A stretch of 8,508 nucleotides of DNA from contig JAFAQJ010000116.1 in the NCBI GenBank assembly GCA_019246455.1, positions 1 through 8,508 of the forward strand, read 5' to 3'. The position numbers and the translations under genes were made by a program. The notes beneath the pieces were generated by a model. The model saw only the letters and a program-made list of their open reading frames with translations, did not search any database and was not told the origin of the DNA. Shown one piece after another: positions 1 through 5,274 of the stretch. How positions within the stretch are numbered: the stretch's first letter is position 1; each line of letters opens with the position of its first letter. The stretch comes from Pseudolabrys sp. (GTDB taxonomy: Bacteria; Pseudomonadota; Alphaproteobacteria; Rhizobiales; Xanthobacteraceae).

Positions 1-541
1 ATTCCTGCTCGCCGAATTTCTTTTTGCCTTTGCCGATGAACACCTGCATGTGCTTCGGCTCGGTCGGCTTCACCGACTCGCCAAGCGACGAGTTGTCGGT
101 CGGTACGTCGCGCCAGCCAAGCAGTGAGAGGCCTTCGCGTTCGATCACTTCGGCATAGATGTCGCGGATGATCTGCCGCCACTCTTTGTCGGTCGGCATG
201 AACAGGTAGCCGATCGCGTATTCTCCCGGCTTCGGCAACGTGATGCCGAGCGCTTCGCACTTCTTGGCGAAGAAGGCATGCGGGATCTGCACCAGAATGC
301 CGGCACCGTCGCCCATGCGTGGATCGGCGCCGACCGCGCCGCGGTGCTCGAGGTTGCACAGAATCTGGAGCGCGTCCTGTACGATCTTGTGCGACTTGCG
401 GCCCTTGATGTCGGCGATAAAGCCAACGCCGCAGGAGTCCTTGTCGAGAGCCGGGTCGTACAATCCATGAGCGGCAGGGACGCCTGGATCGGCGGTGTCG
501 CCGAAGGCGCTCCTATGTTCGGTGGTCGTACGTTTCACCAT
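1..541 (-). CDS. gltB: Glutamate synthase large subunit, N-terminal part (partial)
   Basis: This is the first 180 codons of the large (alpha) subunit of NADPH-dependent glutamate synthase, which with GltD converts glutamine plus 2-oxoglutarate into two glutamates. The rest lies beyond the left edge. Reading leftwards from the ATG at 541-539, the protein begins MVKRTTTEHRSAF and reaches DKDSCGVGFIADIKG, the start of the class II (Ntn-type) glutamine amidotransferase domain. Cys37 is the expected catalytic nucleophile, exposed when the 36-residue propeptide is removed; that length suits alphaproteobacterial GltB. Further family segments are LCNLEHRGAVGADPRMGDGAG and the PHAFFAKKCEALGI stretch. 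A purine-rich GGGGCGG lies just upstream of the ATG and could be the ribosome binding site; a GTG one codon later is a less likely start. Identification is by family recognition of these motifs. No frameshift is visible. Confidence 0.95.
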   Translation of the reverse strand, partial: MVKRTTTEHRSAFGDTADPGVPAAHGLYDPALDKDSCGVGFIADIKGRKSHKIVQDALQILCNLEHRGAVGADPRMGDGAGILVQIPHAFFAKKCEALGITLPKPGEYAIGYLFMPTDKEWRQIIRDIYAEVIEREGLSLLGWRDVPTDNSSLGESVKPTEPKHMQVFIGKGKKKFGEQE

Positions 542-693
542 CCAACCGCCCCGTTTTGCCGCCGCGCGGCGTACCTGCCTTATCTGTGACACCCCGAGGC
601 GCCGCAGCCGAGAAAATCGAACCTTGAGAAGGCAGCCTGCCGGCTCCGCCAGCCGCATCGGCTACTCTGCGAGGCGCTCGGACGCCTCAACCA

Positions 694-716
694 TTAGGAC
701 AGCATTACTGTCCTAA
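694..716. promoter_or_regulatory. Perfect 9+9 inverted repeat, candidate operator
   Basis: TTAGGACAG at 694-702 is followed by a 5-base centre (CATTA) and the exact reverse complement CTGTCCTAA at 708-716. The 14-base centre-to-centre spacing is usual for a homodimeric helix-turn-helix repressor. It lies about 150 bases upstream of the gltB start and about 255 bases upstream of the DoxX start, so it could control either gene or an unseen transcript. No poly-T tract follows on either strand, so a terminator is unlikely. I do not recognise the regulator. Confidence 0.6.
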
Positions 717-728
717 AAGACCATGCCA

Positions 729-778
729 AATTTTGCCCGTCCTTACAAGATTGGTCCACGTCCAAAGTAGGCAAAATT
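729..778. repeat. Spaced inverted repeat AATTTTGCC / GGCAAAATT
   Basis: AATTTTGCC (729-737) and its exact reverse complement GGCAAAATT (770-778) are separated by 32 bases. The arms could be two half-sites of a regulator that loops DNA, or two single sites in opposite orientation. They sit in the AT-rich core of the gltB/DoxX intergenic region, beside the 694-716 inverted repeat. Function is unknown. Confidence 0.4.
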
Positions 779-959
779 GACGTTTTGTTGCGCAGGCGCC
801 TGCCCGGGACGTGGTCGATCGGCGCGGTAGGCTGCCGACGCGAAACTCTGTTGCGCGGAACTCGCGTCGCGCCGGTTTACCGTTTAACCGCGATTGTTAC
901 CCAAGGTTTCAGGAAAGGCCCGAGTCTTCGGCACCTTTCGCTATGGTGCGCGCCGACGT

Positions 960-964
960 GGAGG
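960..964 (+). promoter_or_regulatory. Ribosome binding site deciding the DoxX start
   Basis: GGAGG lies seven bases before the GTG at 972, the best Shine-Dalgarno match in this region. It supports a 249-residue protein rather than a longer one starting at the TTG at 894. Confidence 0.8.
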
Positions 965-971
965 CTTTTCC

Positions 972-1721
972 GTGCTCAATTCTGCTCGCAGCACCGCTCT
1001 TGCCGATAATCCTGGCGCGCCGATGCAGCGGCTGGCCGATCAGTTGTCGGGTCTGACGCCGCCGCACGCCGCCGCCGAATTCGCGCAGGCGCGGCCGTCA
1101 CCGGCCGTCGAGGCCGCGATCAAACGCAGCGCCCAACTCGCTGCCCTGGCCGCCAAGCGAGCCCAGCGCGAACGCAACCGCACCTTCGCCGGATCGGTGG
1201 TCGAGAGCTTCGTTTCCGCCTGCTCGTTCGTTCCTTACGCGCTGGTCGCGCTAATTCTGCGCGTCGTGGTCGCCCGCGTGTTCTTCATCAATGGCCAGGC
1301 GATGATCGACGGCCCACGCGTCCCGATTTCAATCCCGGACCTCATCAGCCTCGCCAACTTGAAATTCAATGTCGGATTTTCGACCGCGATCAACACCTCG
1401 GTGGTGCTGCCGTTCGAAGTGAAAGCCTCGACCTTCGACATGTTCCTCACCCACTACGCGGCCGTGCCGATGCCATCGACGCTCGCCGCTTACCTCGCGA
1501 GCTATGGCGCCTTCATTCTGCCGGTGATGCTGGTGCTGGGCCTCGGCACGCGCTTCGCCGCGCTTGGGCTCCTCATCATGACGGCCATGATCAACCTCGT
1601 GATGCCGGAAGCATTTTGGACATCGCACGCCTATTGGGCGGCGATGCTGCTTGTCCTCTTGTCGCGAGGCGCGGGCGAGATTTCGTTCGACCATATCGCG
1701 CGGACAATGTCGCACCGTTGA
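972..1721 (+). CDS. DoxX-family inner membrane protein
   Basis: A 249-residue member of the DoxX/DoxD-like membrane protein family, whose members are often tied to redox or stress functions; the exact role here is unknown. The GTG at 972 is chosen because GGAGG lies at 960-964, seven bases upstream; an in-frame TTG at 894 has no such support. Residues 1-80 form an Ala/Arg-rich, non-hydrophobic, probably cytoplasmic extension, longer than in the minimal family. Hydrophobic segments follow at about 86-106 (YALVALILRVVVARVFFING), 170-190, 194-211 and 219-230. The link between the first two (about 107-168) is unusually long. The R-x4-R-VFFINGQ segment after the first helix and the closing GAGEISFDH are typical of the family. 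The next gene starts 14 bases after the stop, so the two are probably co-transcribed. Confidence 0.85.
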   Translation: MLNSARSTALADNPGAPMQRLADQLSGLTPPHAAAEFAQARPSPAVEAAIKRSAQLAALAAKRAQRERNRTFAGSVVESFVSACSFVPYALVALILRVVVARVFFINGQAMIDGPRVPISIPDLISLANLKFNVGFSTAINTSVVLPFEVKASTFDMFLTHYAAVPMPSTLAAYLASYGAFILPVMLVLGLGTRFAALGLLIMTAMINLVMPEAFWTSHAYWAAMLLVLLSRGAGEISFDHIARTMSHR

Positions 1722-1735
1722 TCTAGAGAACGCCC

Positions 1736-2440
1736 GTGAAAACGAAAACGCTTCTCACGGTCATTGTTTTCACCGCGGCGTTCGCCTTGCCAGCCGATGC
1801 CCAGCAACGCTTGATGCGGCCGGAGTTGCTGGCTCCGGAAGCCATCCTGCCGGCAGTCAAAGCGATGGGATTGAATCCAGCCGGCGAGCCCACCCGGCAT
1901 GGCGACTATTATATGCTCAAAGCGACCGACAGCCGCGGCGCCGAAGTCCGCGTTCTCGTCGACGCGCTCTATGGCGACGTGCTGAACGTTTCGCCGCCGC
2001 GTGGCGCACCAAAGGCAGCGCTGCCCGATGCCAATCCGCGCATTATCCACGTGCCGGTGCCAGCCGAGCGCCCGATGGCGGCTTTGCCACAGCCTGCAAA
2101 GACCGACGCCAAGATCAGGCCGGTACCGACGCCGCCCATCAAAAAACCTATCGCCGCGCCCAAGCCAGAAGCAACGCTTGTCCTGCCCAAGGCCAAGCCT
2201 GCGCCGCTGGATTCGCCCCCGCCGCCCGAGGCCAAACTTGAACTCAAGCAAGCTGAACTGCCGCCGCAGCCCAGTCTGCCGTCCGGATTTAGCGACACCA
2301 AACGCACGGTGTTGAGCGCGCCATTGCAATTCAATGGCGATGGTCCCTCGCCAATCCGCCGATTGCCGCGCTGGCGCGAGCTCAATGATACCCGGCCAGT
2401 CGAACTCGGTGTCGGCGGAATCGCGTTCGGCCAAAACTAA
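1736..2440 (+). CDS. Secreted PepSY-like protein with proline-rich tail
   Basis: A 234-residue exported protein of unknown function. The GTG start gives a clear signal peptide: MKTK, a hydrophobic stretch at about 5-19, then A-D-A before QQ, so cleavage is likely after residue 22. Residues about 30-88 resemble a PepSY-type domain: a helix (ILPAVKAMGLNP), then DYYMLKATDSRGAEVRVLVD and ALYGDVLNV, the pattern of a short alpha/beta domain ending in a D-x-x-x-G turn. From about 95 to 195 the chain is rich in Pro, Lys and Ala, probably disordered, as in periplasm-spanning or wall-associated linkers. The last 40 residues (LSAPLQFNG to VGGIAFGQN) are less biased and may form a small conserved motif. 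It follows the DoxX gene by 14 bases and has only a weak GAGA-type ribosome binding site, suggesting translational coupling. The PepSY assignment rests on pattern only. Confidence 0.8.
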   Translation: MKTKTLLTVIVFTAAFALPADAQQRLMRPELLAPEAILPAVKAMGLNPAGEPTRHGDYYMLKATDSRGAEVRVLVDALYGDVLNVSPPRGAPKAALPDANPRIIHVPVPAERPMAALPQPAKTDAKIRPVPTPPIKKPIAAPKPEATLVLPKAKPAPLDSPPPPEAKLELKQAELPPQPSLPSGFSDTKRTVLSAPLQFNGDGPSPIRRLPRWRELNDTRPVELGVGGIAFGQN

Positions 2441-2465
2441 AGCGCCCCGGTTTTTCCGGGGCGCT
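2441..2465. terminator. Hairpin between convergent genes, likely two-way terminator
   Basis: AGCGCCCCGG (2441-2450), loop TTTTT, then CCGGGGCGCT (2456-2465): a perfect 10-bp GC-rich stem starting on the base after the TAA of the secreted protein gene. Read leftwards the stem is followed by TTAGTTTT, a usable U-tract, so it is best as the terminator of the hsp20 transcript. Read rightwards no T-run follows, so termination there may be weaker or may only protect the 3' end. It sits where two convergent genes need it. Confidence 0.85.
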
Positions 2466-2494
2466 CGTTACGTCTGGAGGTTCAGACCAGCTCG

Positions 2495-2953
2495 TTACGC
2501 GGCTTTCGCGTCGATGGTCTTGGCTTTCACCGCGCCATTGCCGATCGGAATGGTGCGCGGCTTCTTCGCCTCGGGAATCTCGCGCACGAGATCGACGTGC
2601 AGTAAGCCGTTCTCGAGAGCGGCGCCCTTGACCTGGACGTGATCAGCAAGCTGGAAGACGCGCTCGAACGAGCGGGCCGCGATGCCCTGATAAAGCACCT
2701 CGTTCTCCTTCTTCTCTTCCTTCTGCTGTTTCTCGCCCTTGATCGTGAGCGTGTTTTCCTTCGCTTCGAGCGTCAGATCGCCTTCGCCGAAGCCGGCGAC
2801 TGCCACCGTGATGCGATAATCGTTCTCACCAGTGCGCTCGATGTTGTACGGCGGATAACCTGGCGCGGCATCGAGGCCTTCGCCAAGCAGATCAAACAGC
2901 CGGTCGAAACCGACGGTGGAACGATAAAGGGGGGAAAGATCGAAAGTTCGCAT
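2495..2953 (-). CDS. Small heat shock protein, Hsp20/IbpA class
   Basis: A 152-residue ATP-independent holdase chaperone of the alpha-crystallin/Hsp20 family, which binds unfolding cytoplasmic proteins as large oligomers. The start MRTFDLSPLYRSTVGFDRLF at 2953 is fixed by AAAGGAGG seven bases upstream; a longer in-frame start at 2977 would lie upstream of that site. The crystallin domain spans about 36-125, from YPPYNIER through VAVAGFGEGDL and IKGEKQ, and closes with the conserved A-x-x-x-N-G-L-L motif (AALENGLLHVDL, 111-122). The C-terminal tail carries the I-x-I anchor as IPI (135-137), used for dimer-to-dimer contacts. It resembles the class A (IbpA-like) rhizobial proteins. The gene stands alone, with a heat-shock promoter, an RNA thermometer leader and a hairpin terminator. 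Confidence 0.95.
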   Translation of the reverse strand: MRTFDLSPLYRSTVGFDRLFDLLGEGLDAAPGYPPYNIERTGENDYRITVAVAGFGEGDLTLEAKENTLTIKGEKQQKEEKKENEVLYQGIAARSFERVFQLADHVQVKGAALENGLLHVDLVREIPEAKKPRTIPIGNGAVKAKTIDAKAA

Positions 2954-3042
2954 TGCATATCCTCCTTTGAGCGACATGCGGGTTTTGATCCGCCAAATGG
3001 CCGGACCTTCTCAAACCCGTGCGCAGCCGGGTGGCCTGCGCA
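2954..3042 (-). promoter_or_regulatory. ROSE-type RNA thermometer in the hsp20 leader
   Basis: The predicted leader of about 90 nt folds into the series of hairpins expected of a ROSE element, which blocks translation at normal temperature and melts on heat shock. In transcript order: GCGCAG/CTGCGC at 3041-3021; a long stem CGGGTTTGA/TCAAAACCCG (3019-3011 with 2988-2979) with one bulge and an inner TCC-GCC/GGC-GGA stem; and a final hairpin at 2979-2955 whose outer GCAU/AUGC pairs enclose UCGCU opposite the AGGAGGA of the ribosome binding site. UCGCU fits the U(U/C)GCU signature known from ROSE hairpins, where a G-G pair lies within the masked site. Pairing was done by eye, not by energy calculation. 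Confidence 0.8.
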
Positions 3043-3048
3043 AACGAA

Positions 3049-3076
3049 ATATGGGAGTGTTTTCAAGCGCTGCAAG
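3049..3076 (-). promoter_or_regulatory. Sigma-32 (RpoH)-type promoter of hsp20
   Basis: Read leftwards, CTTGCAG (3076-3070) is followed by 14 bases and CCCATAT (3055-3049), matching the RpoH pattern CTTG...CCCATnT. A second CTTGAAA lies inside the spacer but is too close to the -10 to be the partner. Transcription would start near 3042, exactly where the first leader hairpin begins. Confidence 0.75.
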
Positions 3077-3131
3077 AGAATGAAAAAGCTATATTTTTCA
3101 GTCTGTTAGGATGGGTTCGAGGGTTTCGCAA

Positions 3132-3159
3132 TTGAGGGCCCGTAGTTCACTGCTATAAG
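3132..3159 (+). promoter_or_regulatory. Possible sigma-70 promoter of the hydrolase
   Basis: TTGAGG (3132-3137), a 16-base spacer and TATAAG (3154-3159). The -10 is good and the -35 partial. It would give a leader of about 18 bases before the ATG at 3184. No clear Shine-Dalgarno sequence is present in that leader. Confidence 0.45.
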
Positions 3160-3183
3160 GCGCCAAACGGCCTCTCCCCGCGC

Positions 3184-4128
3184 ATGAAACTCGTATCCAT
3201 TCCCGCCAACCCGGTCCCGGACAACGCGGTCACCGGCAGCGTGACGACGCCCGATGGCGTCAACCTACGGTTCGCGCGCTGGGCGCCGCCGCCGGGACGC
3301 AAGGGCACGGTCTGCGTGTTTCCCGGCCGGGCCGAATTCATCGAAAAGTATTTCGAGACGGTGCGCGATCTGCAGGCGCGTGGTTTCGCCGTCGCGATCC
3401 TCGATTGGCGCGGCCAAGGACTTTCGGATCGCGGCCTGTCTGATCGCAGCAAGGGCCATGTCAAGGATTTCTACGAATACGGCGTGGATCTCGACACCTT
3501 CATGGATCAGGTCGTGCTGCCGGATTGCCCGCCGCCGATTTACGCCCTCGGCCATTCGATGGGTGCCGCGATCCTGTTGCGCGCCGCGCACGATGGACGG
3601 CGCTGGTTCGATCGCATCGTGTTGAGCGCGCCAATGATCGGCTTGGGAAGCGCGGGGCTGATGCGCGTGGCCGGCCCTTTAGCACGATTGCTGCGCTGGT
3701 TTGGACGTGGCTCGTCCTATGTTCCACGTGGCGAAGCCGCCAGCGCGGCGAATACGAATTTCATCGGCAATGTGCTCACCTCAGATCCCGTGCGCTTCGC
3801 GCGCAACGCCGCGATCGTCGAGTTCGAGCCCACGCTAGCGTTGCGCTCGCCGACCGTCGCATGGGCAGACGCGGCGTTGCGCGCGATGGCGAAATTTGCC
3901 GATCCGAGCTATCCGGGCGCGATCCGCCAGCCGGTGCTGCTGGTCGCAGCCGGCAAAGACGACGTCGTCTCGACGCCGGCGATCGAGCGGTTTGCCAGCA
4001 ATCTTCTGGCCGGTTCACATCTCATCCTTGCCGGTGCGCGGCACGAAATTCTGCAGGAGCAGGATCAGTACCGGCAACAGTTCTGGGCGGCGTTCGACGC
4101 GTTCGTGCCGGGTACGCCGCTTTACTGA
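3184..4128 (+). CDS. Alpha/beta hydrolase, lysophospholipase (PldB)-like
   Basis: A 314-residue serine hydrolase of the lysophospholipase/monoacylglycerol-lipase (Hydrolase_4) group. The nucleophile elbow is GHSMG with Ser125. The other triad members are probably Asp259 or Asp260 (AGKDDVVST) and His287 (GARHEIL). The oxyanion-hole region is VFPGRAEFIEKY (45-56), the equivalent of the usual HG-x-x-E motif, and DWRGQGLSDR (74-83) is typical of the family. Residues about 151-215 form the variable lid and include a hydrophobic segment. There is no signal peptide, so it should be cytoplasmic or loosely membrane-bound. The substrate cannot be read from the sequence; a lysophospholipid or monoacylglycerol is a family-based guess. 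The ATG gives the natural N-terminus, but its ribosome binding site is poor. It is divergent from hsp20 and convergent with hisN. Confidence 0.9.
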   Translation: MKLVSIPANPVPDNAVTGSVTTPDGVNLRFARWAPPPGRKGTVCVFPGRAEFIEKYFETVRDLQARGFAVAILDWRGQGLSDRGLSDRSKGHVKDFYEYGVDLDTFMDQVVLPDCPPPIYALGHSMGAAILLRAAHDGRRWFDRIVLSAPMIGLGSAGLMRVAGPLARLLRWFGRGSSYVPRGEAASAANTNFIGNVLTSDPVRFARNAAIVEFEPTLALRSPTVAWADAALRAMAKFADPSYPGAIRQPVLLVAAGKDDVVSTPAIERFASNLLAGSHLILAGARHEILQEQDQYRQQFWAAFDAFVPGTPLY

Positions 4129-4144
4129 GTGCGCCGCTCTACTG
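4115..4144 (+). repeat. Short direct repeat across the hydrolase stop codon
   Basis: CGCCGCTTTACTG (4115-4127) recurs as CGCCGCTCTACTG (4132-4144), 12 of 13 identical, offset by 17 bases. The first copy encodes the last residues and most of the stop; the second is non-coding. It looks like a small tandem duplication in the 27-base gap before the hisN stop. Confidence 0.6.
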
Positions 4145-4155
4145 CGAACAGCGCG

Positions 4156-4944
4156 TTACTGATTTTTCCGGTTGAGGATTTCCAGCGCGGCCCTGTGCAC
4201 GCGCTTGTCACCCGCCGCGACGACGCGGCCGCCGGCGTGTGGCGATCCGTTGTCCCAGCTCGTCACGATTCCACCCGCACCCGTGATAATCGGGATAAGT
4301 GGGAGAATATCGTGCGGCTTGAGCTCGGTCTCGATCACGAGATCGATGTGTCCGCAAGCGAGCATGCAGTAGGCGTAACAATCGCCGCCGTAGCGTGAAA
4401 GCTTCACGTTTTGCTCCACGCGGCGAAACGCAGCGCGATCCGCCTCGTTCATCAGTAGCGGGCTCGTGGTTTGCAGTAGCGCGTCTTCGATTGCCGCACA
4501 CGGCCGCACTCGCAGATCGCGCTTGCCGCCGGGGCCGCGATAATGCGCGGCGCCGCCATCGCCTGAGAAGCGCTCGCGCATGAATGGCTGATGCATCATG
4601 CCGAACACCGGCTCGCCAAGCCGCAGCAGCCCGATCAGCGTGCCCCAGGTCGGCATGCCGTTGATAAAGGACTTGGTGCCGTCGATCGGGTCGAGCGCCC
4701 AGACATATTCGGCGTCGGTGCGCTCATTGCCGTATTCCTCGCCGACGATGCCGTGACCGGGGAAAGTGCGGCGGATGAGTGCCCGCATCGCGTTTTCCGC
4801 GGCCCGGTCGGCTGCGGTCACAGGGTCGAAGCCACCCGGCTTCTTGTTGTCGACCGTCAGCGACGTCCGGAAAAACGGCAGGATGGTCTCGCCCGAAACC
4901 GTGGCGAGTTCATCGACAAAGGCGGCGAAGTCGATGGCGGTCAT
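4156..4944 (-). CDS. hisN: Histidinol-phosphatase, inositol-monophosphatase type
   Basis: A 262-residue Mg2+-dependent phosphatase of the inositol monophosphatase superfamily, most like the HisN branch that removes phosphate from L-histidinol phosphate in histidine synthesis. The start MTAIDFAAFVDEL at 4944 is preferred to a longer frame from 5016, since the extra 24 residues are unlike the family. Metal-binding residues are visible: Glu69/Glu70 in HGIVGEEYG, the signature WALDPIDGTKSF with Asp85 and Asp88 (83-93), and Asp212 in ELKPHDILPL. The K-P-H/Y-D form in place of the W-D-x-A of inositol phosphatases, followed by IPIITGAGG, is what points to HisN rather than SuhB. Residues 34-46 (KKPGGFDPVTAAD) form the usual mobile loop. 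There is no strong ribosome binding site. The gene lies beside a rightward small RNA, an arrangement for which the suhB RNA family was named. Confidence 0.88.
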   Translation of the reverse strand: MTAIDFAAFVDELATVSGETILPFFRTSLTVDNKKPGGFDPVTAADRAAENAMRALIRRTFPGHGIVGEEYGNERTDAEYVWALDPIDGTKSFINGMPTWGTLIGLLRLGEPVFGMMHQPFMRERFSGDGGAAHYRGPGGKRDLRVRPCAAIEDALLQTTSPLLMNEADRAAFRRVEQNVKLSRYGGDCYAYCMLACGHIDLVIETELKPHDILPLIPIITGAGGIVTSWDNGSPHAGGRVVAAGDKRVHRAALEILNRKNQ

Positions 4945-5084
4945 GGTATTCCGGCTGTGGTTAATCCTGGCCGGGCCCGGCTTCGCAGCCCGCAATCGAC
5001 GAAAGTCTGAGAGCAATAAATACAGGGTTTGGGTGCGCCTATAGTTACTCGCTGCGAAAAAGGCTGCAAAATGTGGCCTCGACT

Positions 5085-5098
5085 ATGCAAATTTGCAT
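5085..5098. promoter_or_regulatory. Perfect palindrome, candidate operator
   Basis: ATGCAAATTTGCAT is an exact 14-base palindrome placed 20 bases upstream of the -35 of the small RNA promoter and about 140 bases upstream of hisN. It is AT-rich at the centre, as dimeric repressor or activator sites often are. I cannot name the regulator. Confidence 0.45.
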
Positions 5099-5118
5099 TG
5101 ATTTTAGTAGATTGTCAC

Positions 5119-5146
5119 TTGAACTTTGTGCGGTGCGGTGTACTTT
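5119..5146 (+). promoter_or_regulatory. Possible promoter of the small RNA
   Basis: TTGAAC (5119-5124), a 16-base spacer and TACTTT (5141-5146). The -35 is good and the -10 moderate. Initiation near 5152 would place the first hairpin of the small RNA a few bases into the transcript. Confidence 0.5.
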
Positions 5147-5151
5147 ACTGC

Positions 5152-5237
5152 AATGCGGTAGCGAGAGTTACCGTTGCCCTCCTTGGGCGTTTCCTCCCTA
5201 GACTTGGGCCGCCCGCCACGCGAGCGGCCCCTTTTTC
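5152..5237 (+). ncRNA. Small RNA resembling the suhB/alpha-r8 (MmgR) family
   Basis: A likely trans-acting small RNA of about 86 nt. Hairpin 1 (5156-5173) is CGGTAGC/GTTACCG with one G-U pair and a GAGA (GNRA) tetraloop. Hairpin 2 (5176-5188) is GCCC/GGGC with TCCTT in its loop. A single-stranded stretch TTTCCTCCCTAGACTT follows, then a strong terminator hairpin and T-run. The two CCTCC segments are complementary to Shine-Dalgarno sequences, the usual way such RNAs repress translation. Size, three-hairpin layout, exposed CCTCC and position beside an inositol-monophosphatase-family gene fit the alphaproteobacterial suhB/alpha-r8 family, which includes MmgR of Sinorhizobium. This match is from memory of the family, not a search. 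The exact 5' end is inferred from the promoter. Confidence 0.72.
5206..5236 (+). terminator. Intrinsic terminator of the small RNA
   Basis: GGGCCGC (5206-5212) pairs with GCGGCCC (5224-5230); inside it CGC/GCG can add three pairs after a C-A mismatch. CTTTTT follows. Only the rightward strand has the T-run, and no protein gene points this way upstream, so it must end a non-coding transcript. Confidence 0.85.
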
Positions 5238-5269
5238 TTGCCGCGTTTCTCGCTGTGTTTCTTGCCGCG
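5234..5269 (+). repeat. 12-base direct repeat after the small RNA terminator
   Basis: TTTCTTGCCGCG occurs exactly at 5234-5245 and 5258-5269, a 24-base period, between the small RNA terminator and the stop of the leftward amidohydrolase gene. Function unknown; it may be a slippage remnant. Confidence 0.6.
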
Positions 5270-5274
5270 CCATC

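Larger units (their letters stand above)
542..971. other. Divergent intergenic region between gltB and the DoxX gene
   Basis: About 430 bases hold the leader and promoter of leftward gltB and the upstream region of the rightward DoxX gene. Several reading frames cross it, but none has a good ribosome binding site or a recognisable product. The visible structure is a perfect 9+9 inverted repeat (694-716), a second pair of inverted 9-mers (729-737 and 770-778), a GAGGCG/CGCCTC stem (671-688) and a perfect 12-base palindrome GCAGGCGCCTGC (792-803). I could not place a convincing -35/-10 pair for either gene. The middle (about 690-780) is clearly more AT-rich than its flanks, as expected for a regulatory zone. 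Confidence 0.7.
4945..5274. other. Intergenic region between hisN and the amidohydrolase gene
   Basis: These 330 bases hold the upstream region of leftward hisN, a perfect 14-base palindrome (5085-5098), a promoter and small RNA on the rightward strand (5119-5237), and the end of the leftward amidohydrolase transcript. A frame of 99 codons crosses it (5029-5328) but overlaps the small RNA and its terminator, and has no convincing ribosome binding site. The segment 5030-5110 is markedly AT-rich compared with the genes around it. Confidence 0.7.

Noticed and set aside
278..589. Rightward frame of 103 codons opposite gltB
   Set aside because: It is antisense to the conserved GltB amidotransferase domain and has no family features.
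702..724. Leftward TTGGCA / TAATGC promoter for gltB with its -10 inside the 694-716 repeat
   Set aside because: The -10 matches the consensus poorly; without transcript data it is too weak to list as a feature.
792..803. Palindrome GCAGGCGCCTGC as an operator
   Set aside because: Short GC-only palindromes are common by chance in this base composition; it has no clear position relative to a promoter.
876..900. Possible CtrA box (TTAACC followed by TTAC)
   Set aside because: The spacing between TTAA and the second half does not fit TTAA-N7-TTAA.
894..971. TTG start giving a 275-residue DoxX protein
   Set aside because: No Shine-Dalgarno sequence precedes it, and the added residues are Arg/Gly-rich and unlike the family; GTG at 972 has GGAGG at ideal spacing.
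1631..2434. Leftward frame of 267 codons opposite the DoxX and PepSY-like genes
   Set aside because: It is fully antisense to two well-supported genes, is rich in Arg/Gly/Trp as GC-rich shadow frames are, and has no recognisable domain.
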